From NCBI GenBank assembly GCA_900755095.1, contig CAAEFE010000126.1:1-14216 (forward strand): a stretch of 14,216 nt of DNA. Direction: 5' to 3'. Below the pieces are notes generated by a model. The model was given only the letters and a program-made list of their open reading frames with translations, ran no database searches and was not told where the DNA came from. Below, one piece after another: positions 1 to 6,518 of this stretch. Position 1 is the first letter of the stretch; every line of letters begins with the position of its first letter. The position numbers were made by a program, and so were the translations under genes. The stretch is from an uncultured Bacteroides sp. (GTDB taxonomy: Bacteria; Bacteroidota; Bacteroidia; Bacteroidales; Bacteroidaceae).

Positions 1-1
1 A

Positions 2-2560
2 ATTATAAAGATTAACATCGAGGAGGAAATGAAGTCATCGTACATTGACTACTCCATGTCGGTCATCGTTTCGCGTGCCCTTCCGGATGTTAGAGATGGA
101 TTTAAGCCTGTTCACCGTAGAATTTTATACGGAATGATGGAATTAGGCAATACTTCAGACAAACCTTATAAAAAGTCAGCGAGAATCGTGGGTGAGGTAC
201 TTGGTAAGTATCATCCTCATGGGGATTCTTCTGTTTATTTTGCAATGGTACGTATGGCGCAGGAATGGGCAATGCGTTATCCTTTGGTAGATGGACAGGG
301 AAACTTTGGTTCTGTGGATGGTGATAGCCCTGCTGCTATGCGTTATACAGAAGCTCGTCTCAATAAGTTGGGTGAAGCAATGATGGATGACCTGTATAAG
401 GAAACCGTTGATTTTGAGCCAAACTTTGATAATACGCTGGTGGAACCTAAGGTGATGCCGACGCGTATCCCGAACCTTCTGGTGAACGGAGCATCCGGTA
501 TTGCTGTTGGTATGGCTACCAATATGCCTCCTCATAATCTTTCGGAAGTGATTGAAGCATGTGATGCATATATTGATAATCCGGAAATTACGGTAGAGGA
601 ACTGATGGAATTTGTTAAAGCACCGGATTTCCCTACTGGCGGATATATATATGGTGTGAGTGGTGTACGCGAAGCATATTTGACAGGTCGCGGACGTGTA
701 ATTATGCGTGCGAAAGCTGAAATTGAAAGCGGACAAACACATGACAAGATCGTAATAACAGAGATTCCTTATAATGTAAATAAGGCCGAACTGATTAAAT
801 ATATTGCTGATCTTGTAAATGATAAGAAGATAGAAGGTATCTCAAATGCCAACGATGAGTCTGACCGTGATGGTATGCGTATTGTTATTGACATAAAACG
901 TGATGCAAATGCAAGTGTAGTGTTGAATAAACTCTATAAAATGACAGCTTTGCAGACCTCTTTTGGTGTTAACAATGTGGCTTTGGTTCATGGACGTCCA
1001 AAAACGTTGAATCTAAGAGATTTAATTAAATATTTCATAGAGCATAGACACGAAGTTGTTATTCGTCGTACTCAGTTCGATCTTCGTAAGGCGAAAGAGC
1101 GTGCGCACATTCTTGAAGGTTTGATTATTGCTTCAGATAATATTGATGAAGTAATTCGTATCATTCGTGCTGCAAAAACTCCGAATGACGCAATAACAGG
1201 CTTGATTGAGCGATTTAACCTGACAGAAATTCAGGCTCGTGCAATTGTAGAAATGCGTTTGCGTCAGTTAACCGGTCTGATGCAGGATCAGCTTCATGCG
1301 GAATACGAAGAAATAATGAAGCAGATAGCTTATTTGGAAAGTATTCTGGCTGATGATGAAGTATGTCGTCGGGTAATGAAAGAGGAATTGTTAGAAGTCA
1401 AAGCGAAATATGGAGATGTACGTCGCTCTGAAATTGTTTATTCTTCAGAAGAATTTAATCCGGAAGACTTCTATGCAGATGATCAGATGATTATTACAAT
1501 TTCTCATATGGGTTATATTAAACGTACACCGTTGACCGAATTCCGTGCCCAAAATCGTGGTGGAGTAGGTTCGAAAGGTACGGAAACCCGTGATGAAGAC
1601 TTTGTAGAGCATATTTATCCTGCTACCATGCACAATACCATGATGTTCTTTACACAAAAGGGTAAGTGTTATTGGCTGAAAGTATATGAAATACCTGAAG
1701 GAACGAAGAATTCTAAGGGCCGTGCTATTCAGAACTTGTTGAATATTGATTCGGATGATAATGTAACTGCATACTTGCGTGTGAAGAGTTTAGAGGATTC
1801 CGAGTTTATCAATAGCCACTATGTATTATTCTGTACTAAGAAAGGTGTAATAAAGAAGACATTGCTTGAACAGTATTCTCGTCCTCGTCAGAATGGTGTA
1901 AATGCTATAACTATCCGCGAAGATGATAGCGTAATTGAAGTTCGTATGACGAATGGAAATAATGAAATCATCATTGCAAACCGCAATGGTCGTGCAATTC
2001 GTTTCCATGAGGCAGCAGTTCGTGTAATGGGACGTACAGCAACAGGTGTACGTGGTATTACGTTGGATAATGATGGTCAGGATGAAGTAGTAGGAATGAT
2101 TTGTATCAAAGATTTGGAGACAGAATCTGTAATGGTAGTTTCCGAACAAGGATATGGTAAACGTTCTGAAATTGAAGACTATCGTAAAACGAACCGTGGA
2201 GGTAAGGGTGTGAAGACCATGAATATTACCGAAAAGACAGGTAAGTTGGTAACAATCAAGTCGGTAACTGATGAAAATGACTTGATGATTATCAATAAGT
2301 CTGGTATCACTATTCGTTTGAAGGTAGCGGATGTTCGTATAATGGGCCGTGCTACTCAAGGCGTTCGTCTGATAAATCTTGAAAAACGTAACGACCAGAT
2401 TGGTTCGGTATGTAAGGTTATGACAGAAAGTCTTGAAGATGAAATTCCGGCAGAAGAGGCAGAGGGTACAATCGTGAGTGATCCGAATGCTGATGTTCCT
2501 GATATTGATGATGCAGCGGACGTAAATGAAAACGAAAGCAATAACGAAATTGAGGAATAG
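2..2560 (+). CDS. gyrA: DNA gyrase subunit A (5' end beyond window)
   Basis: GyrA is the DNA-cleaving and rejoining subunit of the A2B2 type II topoisomerase that introduces negative supercoils using ATP bound by GyrB. The frame is open to the left edge: nine codons (IIKINIEEE) precede the first ATG at 29 and match the usual GyrA N-terminus, so that ATG is an internal Met and perhaps six residues are missing. Counting from it, the quinolone-resistance region [10 protein letters not shown] lies at about 62-71 and the catalytic tyrosine in RYTE at 106. The C-terminal beta-pinwheel starts near residue 490 and contains an RGG-type GyrA box ([10 protein letters not shown]) and a later NRGGKG repeat. 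The last 40 residues form an acidic tail. It is not ParC, because the N-terminus and DNA-wrapping domain are GyrA-like. It probably shares a transcript with the TPR gene 32 bp downstream. Confidence 0.97.
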   Translation: MIKINIEEEMKSSYIDYSMSVIVSRALPDVRDGFKPVHRRILYGMMELGNTSDKPYKKSARIVGEVLGKYHPHGDSSVYFAMVRMAQEWAMRYPLVDGQGNFGSVDGDSPAAMRYTEARLNKLGEAMMDDLYKETVDFEPNFDNTLVEPKVMPTRIPNLLVNGASGIAVGMATNMPPHNLSEVIEACDAYIDNPEITVEELMEFVKAPDFPTGGYIYGVSGVREAYLTGRGRVIMRAKAEIESGQTHDKIVITEIPYNVNKAELIKYIADLVNDKKIEGISNANDESDRDGMRIVIDIKRDANASVVLNKLYKMTALQTSFGVNNVALVHGRPKTLNLRDLIKYFIEHRHEVVIRRTQFDLRKAKERAHILEGLIIASDNIDEVIRIIRAAKTPNDAITGLIERFNLTEIQARAIVEMRLRQLTGLMQDQLHAEYEEIMKQIAYLESILADDEVCRRVMKEELLEVKAKYGDVRRSEIVYSSEEFNPEDFYADDQMIITISHMGYIKRTPLTEFRAQNRGGVGSKGTETRDEDFVEHIYPATMHNTMMFFTQKGKCYWLKVYEIPEGTKNSKGRAIQNLLNIDSDDNVTAYLRVKSLEDSEFINSHYVLFCTKKGVIKKTLLEQYSRPRQNGVNAITIREDDSVIEVRMTNGNNEIIIANRNGRAIRFHEAAVRVMGRTATGVRGITLDNDGQDEVVGMICIKDLETESVMVVSEQGYGKRSEIEDYRKTNRGGKGVKTMNITEKTGKLVTIKSVTDENDLMIINKSGITIRLKVADVRIMGRATQGVRLINLEKRNDQIGSVCKVMTESLEDEIPAEEAEGTIVSDPNADVPDIDDAADVNENESNNEIEE

Positions 2561-2592
2561 ACATAATATTAATAATTAATCAAACAACAATC

Positions 2593-3807
2593 ATGAAAAG
2601 AGTATTATTTTCTATGGTTTTATTGATGGCTGTTAGCTTCTCATTCGCTCAGATGAAGAATGTGAAAGAAGCAAAGAGTATGGCTAATGACGTAAAACCT
2701 AATTTTAAGCAGGCTGAACAGCTTATTAAGGAGGCTATGAAGAATCCTGAAACGAAGGATCTTGCTGACACATGGGACGTTGCTGGATTTATTCAGAGAC
2801 GTATCAACGAGGAGCAAATGAAAAATGCTTTTTTGAAGAAACCGTATGATACATTGAAAGTATACAATAGTATTCTGAAAATGTATGAGTACTATAATAA
2901 GTGTGATGAATTAGCGGAAATACCTAATGAAAAGGGAAAAGTTAAAAACAAATATCGGAAGGCTAATGCTTCCAGTATGTTGGCTGAACGTCCTAATTTG
3001 ATTAATGGTGGTATTCAGTATTTCAACCTGGACAAGAATAAAGAAGCTTTGAAGTTCTTTGCAACCTATGTAGAGTCAGCTTCTTATCCGATGTTAGCTG
3101 ATAAAGAATTGGCTAAAAACGATACTCTTCTTCCGCAAATTGCTTATTATGCAACATTAGCTGCTGATAGAGTAGGTGATAAAGATGCGATCATTAAATA
3201 TGCTCCTATGGCTTTATCCGATAAAGATGGAGGTAAATTTGCAATGCAATTGATGGCTGATGCTTATAAAGCTAAAGGTGATACTGCTGCATGGATTAAG
3301 TCTTTGGAAGAGGGTATCCTTAAGTTCCCTGGAAATGATTATTTCTTCGCTAATTTGGTTGATTATTATAATAGCTCTAATCAAGCTTCTAAAGCTATGG
3401 AGTTTGCTGATAGAATGTTAGCTAATGATCCGAATAACAAGTTGTATTTGTATGTAAAAGCATATCTTTATCATAATATGAAAGAATATGATAATGCAAT
3501 CGAATACTACAAAAAAGCTATTGCTGCTGATCCGGAATATGCAGAAGCATACTCTAATGTAGGTTTGGTATATTTGATGAAAGCACAGGATTATGCTGAT
3601 AAAGCAACAACAGATATCAATGATCCTAAGTACGCTGAAGCACAAGCTGTGGTTAAGAAATTCTACGAAGAAGCTAAACCATTCTATGAAAAAGCCAGAG
3701 CTTTAAAACCCGATCAACAAGATTTATGGTTGCAAGGTCTTTACAGAGTTTACTATAACTTGAATATGGGACCTGAATTCGAAGAAATCGATAAGATGAT
3801 GAAGTAA
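2593..3807 (+). CDS. Exported TPR-repeat protein of unknown function
   Basis: This is a 404-residue protein with a clear Sec signal peptide (MKRVLFSMVLLMAVSFSFAQ, likely cut after A19 or Q20), so it should act in the periplasm or at the envelope. Helical repeats fill the mature chain. The best TPR unit is at about 283-316 (alternating small and aromatic positions, ending in AADPEYAEAY), followed by a second at about 317-375 with a long insertion. The region 30-250 looks like more divergent TPR or helical hairpins. TPRs bind other proteins, and no catalytic motif is visible. It starts 32 bp after gyrA with no terminator between and is followed by a terminator, so it is probably the distal gene of a gyrA transcript. 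The start has only an A-rich leader, as is usual in Bacteroidetes. The partner is unknown, and the link to gyrase may be only positional. Confidence 0.9.
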   Translation: MKRVLFSMVLLMAVSFSFAQMKNVKEAKSMANDVKPNFKQAEQLIKEAMKNPETKDLADTWDVAGFIQRRINEEQMKNAFLKKPYDTLKVYNSILKMYEYYNKCDELAEIPNEKGKVKNKYRKANASSMLAERPNLINGGIQYFNLDKNKEALKFFATYVESASYPMLADKELAKNDTLLPQIAYYATLAADRVGDKDAIIKYAPMALSDKDGGKFAMQLMADAYKAKGDTAAWIKSLEEGILKFPGNDYFFANLVDYYNSSNQASKAMEFADRMLANDPNNKLYLYVKAYLYHNMKEYDNAIEYYKKAIAADPEYAEAYSNVGLVYLMKAQDYADKATTDINDPKYAEAQAVVKKFYEEAKPFYEKARALKPDQQDLWLQGLYRVYYNLNMGPEFEEIDKMMK

Positions 3808-3828
3808 GATCGTTTTCTGAAAAAATAT

Positions 3829-3864
3829 AAGAAGGCTATTAGAAATAGTAGTCTTCTTTTTTTT
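3829..3864 (+). terminator. Intrinsic terminator after the gyrA-TPR unit
   Basis: An 11-pair interrupted stem (AAGAAG with CTTCTT at 3829-3834/3853-3858, then CTATT with AATAG at 3836-3840/3844-3848) has a 3-nt loop and runs into eight T residues. It begins 22 nt after the stop of the TPR gene and faces the plus direction. Confidence 0.8.
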
Positions 3865-3942
3865 ATTCAATAGTTTAAAGTAGTAATTGAAAAATCTTAT
3901 ATTTGATATGGACTTGAGTGGAACAGGTAAATTTCTTCATTT

Positions 3943-3993
3943 AAATAAAAATAGAAAAAGGAGTAAGGTCATTATATTACTCCTTTTTCTATT
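3943..3993 (-). terminator. Terminator of the Usp gene: perfect 17-bp inverted repeat
   Basis: Perfect 17-bp arms lie at 3950-3966 and 3977-3993 with a 10-nt loop. Read on the minus strand, the hairpin is followed by TTTTATTT, and it lies 55 nt past the stop of the Usp gene. On the plus strand no T-tract follows the hairpin, so I assign it to the minus strand. The interval between the converging genes (3808-4048) therefore holds two terminators and no convincing gene. Confidence 0.75.
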
Positions 3994-4048
3994 AAACATA
4001 ATATTAATTATTCCCTAATCTTGGATGCTCATTTTTTGCCTGATTTGA

Positions 4049-5170
4049 TCAGCTGTTAATAACAAGCAATGGTGTATCTGAATGGAAAATCATTTTTCTG
4101 GCAATACTTGGATTAAATAATCGAGCAAATATATTCCTTTTGTAAGAAGTCAAAGTGATTATATCTATATGATTATCTTTGATATACTGATCAAGTCCTT
4201 TTAATAAATTATCATTCATCACTACGTCATAATGAATTTCAAGCCCCGGATATTGCTTGTGAAAATATTCTTTTATACCTGCTAGTTTTATTTCATTCCA
4301 GGTATCTTTAGAATCTGTAAGGTGTATCAAAGATACAGAAAAATGGAATGATTTCCAAGTATTAAAGAATGCCTCGAAAGCAATTAGATCTCTTTGATCA
4401 AAATTGGTAATAAAGGCAATCCGTTTTGCTTCACTAAACTGTTTAAATGGTGTATTTTCCGGAATAGCCAATACAGCCGTGCGACTCCTGTCAATAACTT
4501 CAGCGGTTACACTGCCAATTAAATCAATGTCTTTCTGATTTTTGCCTCGGGTACCCATAATGATGACCATAGGACGCTGTTCTTTAGCATATCTTAAGAT
4601 TTCCTCCTCTGGAATACCTTCACGTAAGATGCAGCTATATTTAACGTTGGGAAATTCGCCTGATGTAACTTTTTCTTTTATCTTCTCTGATAAAGCATTG
4701 AGATCAGAATGGACTTTTTGGATAATCGTTTTTACAGATTCTTCATCTCCAATCTGGTAATTGAAAACATCCCCATAAGGCAACGACGATGCATAAATAG
4801 GCGTGAAATAGACATGCAACAGGATGACTTCTGCATTTTCTGTTTTTGCCAGGTTGAATGCAAATTCACATGCTTTCATCGAATAATTAGAGAAGTCGAC
4901 GGGAATTAAAATCTTATTTGATTTATCTTTTACTTTGGGCTCCTTCTCTCCCACTATACTTTCAGACAGCCATGTAGAACTTTCTGTTATTTTCAAAGCA
5001 CGTGGCAGATCGCTTTCTTTAATTCGTAAACGCACTCCCGATGAAACAACCGGTTGTATTTGATTAACGTTATGAATGTAGGTTTCTATACCTTCATTTT
5101 CCAAGACATTCTTTAAGATCTGCGCTTTGGTGTATGTCAGAATGGCCAGGGTTACTAATTTGTCTTCCAT
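4049..5170 (-). CDS. DUF2007-like / double universal stress protein
   Basis: This is a 373-residue protein with three modules. Residues 1-64 (MEDKLVTLAI, KAQILKNVLENEGIETYI, SGVRLRIKESDLPRAL) resemble DUF2007, a small putative signal-transducing domain. Residues 86-238 form a Usp domain that opens with KILIPVDFS and carries the ATP-binding signature G206-x2-G209-x9-G219-S220. Residues 250-372 form a second Usp fold (RIAFITNFD to TPLLVINS) in which that signature is missing, so it is probably a non-binding partner domain. Tandem Usp proteins often form an intramolecular Usp dimer. No signal peptide or membrane segment is visible, so it is likely cytosolic. I chose the ATG at 5170 over the longer frame from 5212, whose extra 14 residues overlap the upstream hairpin and match no family. 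The signal it senses is unknown. Confidence 0.88.
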   Translation of the reverse strand: MEDKLVTLAILTYTKAQILKNVLENEGIETYIHNVNQIQPVVSSGVRLRIKESDLPRALKITESSTWLSESIVGEKEPKVKDKSNKILIPVDFSNYSMKACEFAFNLAKTENAEVILLHVYFTPIYASSLPYGDVFNYQIGDEESVKTIIQKVHSDLNALSEKIKEKVTSGEFPNVKYSCILREGIPEEEILRYAKEQRPMVIIMGTRGKNQKDIDLIGSVTAEVIDRSRTAVLAIPENTPFKQFSEAKRIAFITNFDQRDLIAFEAFFNTWKSFHFSVSLIHLTDSKDTWNEIKLAGIKEYFHKQYPGLEIHYDVVMNDNLLKGLDQYIKDNHIDIITLTSYKRNIFARLFNPSIARKMIFHSDTPLLVINS

Positions 5171-5190
5171 AAATGTACATTTTATAAGGT

Positions 5191-5233
5191 GAAAACAAAT
5201 AAGAAATCCCAATTGTTTGATTCAATTGGGATT
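5191..5233 (-). terminator. Hairpin terminator after the small HTH gene
   Basis: A perfect 11-bp inverted repeat (AATCCCAATTG at 5205-5215 with CAATTGGGATT at 5223-5233) has a 7-nt loop. On the minus strand it starts 15 nt after the stop of the HTH gene and is followed by the T-rich run TCTTATTTGTTTT. It ends only 34 nt before the Usp start codon. Confidence 0.65.
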
Positions 5234-5247
5234 CAGTTTGTTATATT

Positions 5248-5538
5248 TTAAACTTGCACAGATTCGGTAGCCTGTTCTTTTTGCATACTCATATTCAATT
5301 CATCTAGGATTTTTAAAGCCCGATCAAGAACGGTCGTGTCATCCAACATTACAAGCCCACCATCTGGACCGGGCTCGAGATGTATTCCGACGCTTTTTCC
5401 CTCCTTGAAATTGTGTCCTCCGAAGAAGTTTCGCACTGTATCTACGTGCAAACCAAGTTCGTCTGCTATTCTATGCATGCTACCGCTAGGCAATGAATCT
5501 TTAATTTTACGAAGTTCATTAAACGTTATTGTTCTCAT
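5248..5538 (-). CDS. Small putative HTH DNA-binding protein
   Basis: This is a 96-residue soluble protein. Residues 16-40 (LPSGSMHRIADELGL, then HVDTVRNFFGG) look like a helix-turn-helix with a recognition helix over 32-39. The middle (49-72) is a short beta-like stretch rich in Gly and Asp, and the C-terminus (70-85) is an amphipathic helix that could mediate dimer formation, ending in a polar tail. I recognise this type as a conserved hypothetical or DNA-binding protein of Bacteroidales but know of no assigned function. The ATG at 5538 is the only sensible start. It has its own likely promoter at 5587-5617 and a following hairpin, so it appears to be a single-gene unit between the bat operon and the Usp gene. 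A role as a repressor, possibly of its own gene, is inference. Confidence 0.8.
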   Translation of the reverse strand: MRTITFNELRKIKDSLPSGSMHRIADELGLHVDTVRNFFGGHNFKEGKSVGIHLEPGPDGGLVMLDDTTVLDRALKILDELNMSMQKEQATESVQV

Positions 5539-5566
5539 GTCTCATAAATTTAATGGTTAATACTAT

Positions 5567-5582
5567 GTGATTTTTTTATCAC
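5567..5582. promoter_or_regulatory. GTGAT-N6-ATCAC palindrome at the predicted transcript start
   Basis: Five-bp perfect arms (5567-5571 and 5578-5582) flank a T-tract. The element lies just downstream of the predicted -7 box, where the transcript of the HTH gene should start. It could be an operator or a small 5' hairpin. The arms are short, so chance cannot be excluded. Confidence 0.35.
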
Positions 5583-5586
5583 GCTA

Positions 5587-5617
5587 TAAACTTAAGCAAA
5601 AAAAAAGATAAAACAAA
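5587..5617 (-). promoter_or_regulatory. Bacteroides-type promoter of the HTH gene
   Basis: On the minus strand, TTTG (complement of 5614-5617) is followed by exactly 19 nt and TAAGTTTA (complement of 5587-5594). This fits the Bacteroides primary-sigma consensus TTTG-N19-TAnnTTTG with one mismatch in the -7 box. It lies about 50 nt upstream of the start codon and overlaps the batE terminator. Confidence 0.6.
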
Positions 5618-5637
5618 TTATTTGCTTATCTTTTTTT
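5598..5637 (-). terminator. Terminator of the bat operon
   Basis: A perfect 12-bp stem (5600-5611 with 5626-5637), with further CAAA/TTTG pairing inside the loop, ends in a run of nine T on the minus strand. It starts 29 nt past the batE stop codon. The matching A-tract on the other side means it might also work in the plus direction. Confidence 0.8.
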
Positions 5638-5666
5638 CTTGAATATATAAAATCTATTAATGACCT

Positions 5667-6500
5667 TTATATCACCTCGATAGCAGAAGCAGGTACCCAC
5701 CCGACTTTTCCATCTTCCAGTCGAATTTCTTTCCATTCTTTCATAGAGTTGTCTTTGACACTTACCTTTCTCCCTTCATGGAGAATAAACAAGCTAGTCC
5801 CACTCTCACTTGGAGTACTTCGTACTGTTACACTCGGATTCATTACTATCGCCTCACTTCGATTAACCAAATGCTCTTTTTGTTGCGAAGCAAAAAGATT
5901 AGAGCAAACAGTGACAATCAGCAAAATGATTCCTGATATGAATCCTATTTTCTTTAACATAATCTGTTTGGAGAATATAAAGAAATAGAAAGCGATAATC
6001 AATAGAATAAAGGAGACAATACCCCATGTGGCCCATGCATCTACACTCATACTATTTGTCAGAGATTTGATCCATGAAACAAAGAATACTTCAGGAACAG
6101 GTTCAACCTTGTCTATTGTTTTTGCACGTGCCACTTCAAGATTAGCACGGATGTCACCATTTCCTGGTTGTAATAGCAGAGCACGCTCATAATTTAAAAC
6201 AGCTTTCGCTATCTCCCCTATTTTATAATAACTATTTCCCAGATTGTAATAGACGTCGGCAGCTTCTCCATTTTTCAGTAATGCTTCATATATCTGAATA
6301 GCTGCTGCATAATCTTCTTTTATATATGCGGAATCTCCTTCAGCTTTTGTTGCATCTTCCAGTGTATTACTGGAAAATGTGGTATGCGAAGCGTGGATAG
6401 AATCAACTCCATTCGTTTGTCTAGTATCAATGCTTAACGAATCTTGTCCGAAACAAGTAAGCGACATTGATAATAATATAAAAAATAATATCTTTTTCAT
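5667..6500 (-). CDS. batE: BatE: TPR and SH3-like membrane protein
   Basis: This is a 277-residue last member of the aerotolerance operon. A signal peptide (MKKILFFILLSMSLTCFGQ) is followed by a polar linker, then two TPR units at about 54-120 (SAYIKEDYAAAIQIYEALL; VYYNLGNSYYKIGEIAKAV). Two membrane helices follow at about 157-177 and 184-204, then a bacterial SH3-like domain at 216-277 (VTVRSTPSESG, GRKVSVKD, WKEIRLEDGKVGWVPASAI). The TPR and SH3 parts should both face the periplasm if the two helices form a hairpin. The Cys at 16 does not sit in a good lipobox, so I favour ordinary signal cleavage. TPRs suggest partner binding, and the SH3-like domain may bind peptidoglycan or a protein. 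It starts 18 nt after batD, and a strong terminator follows. Confidence 0.9.
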   Translation of the reverse strand: MKKILFFILLSMSLTCFGQDSLSIDTRQTNGVDSIHASHTTFSSNTLEDATKAEGDSAYIKEDYAAAIQIYEALLKNGEAADVYYNLGNSYYKIGEIAKAVLNYERALLLQPGNGDIRANLEVARAKTIDKVEPVPEVFFVSWIKSLTNSMSVDAWATWGIVSFILLIIAFYFFIFSKQIMLKKIGFISGIILLIVTVCSNLFASQQKEHLVNRSEAIVMNPSVTVRSTPSESGTSLFILHEGRKVSVKDNSMKEWKEIRLEDGKVGWVPASAIEVI

Positions 6501-6518
6501 GACATAATCTCTTCTGGG

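Noticed and set aside
29..31. ATG at 29 as the gyrA start
   Set aside because: The codons before it in frame (IIKINIEEE) belong to the conserved GyrA N-terminus, and no stop intervenes. The AGGAGG-like bases there are codons for Glu-Glu, not a ribosome binding site.
176..742. Long minus-strand frames inside gyrA (also at 1445-1657, 1826-2359 and 2356-2541)
   Set aside because: They lie wholly opposite conserved gyrA codons. Their products are rich in Thr, Ile, His and Cys and have no domain, as expected of antisense shadows.
5171..5212. Longer Usp start at 5212
   Set aside because: The 14 added residues fall in the terminator hairpin and AT-rich leader and match no family. MEDKLVTLA is the natural domain start.
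5667..6500. BatE as a lipoprotein using Cys16
   Set aside because: The residues before the Cys (SLT) do not fit a lipobox, and ordinary cleavage nearby fits better.
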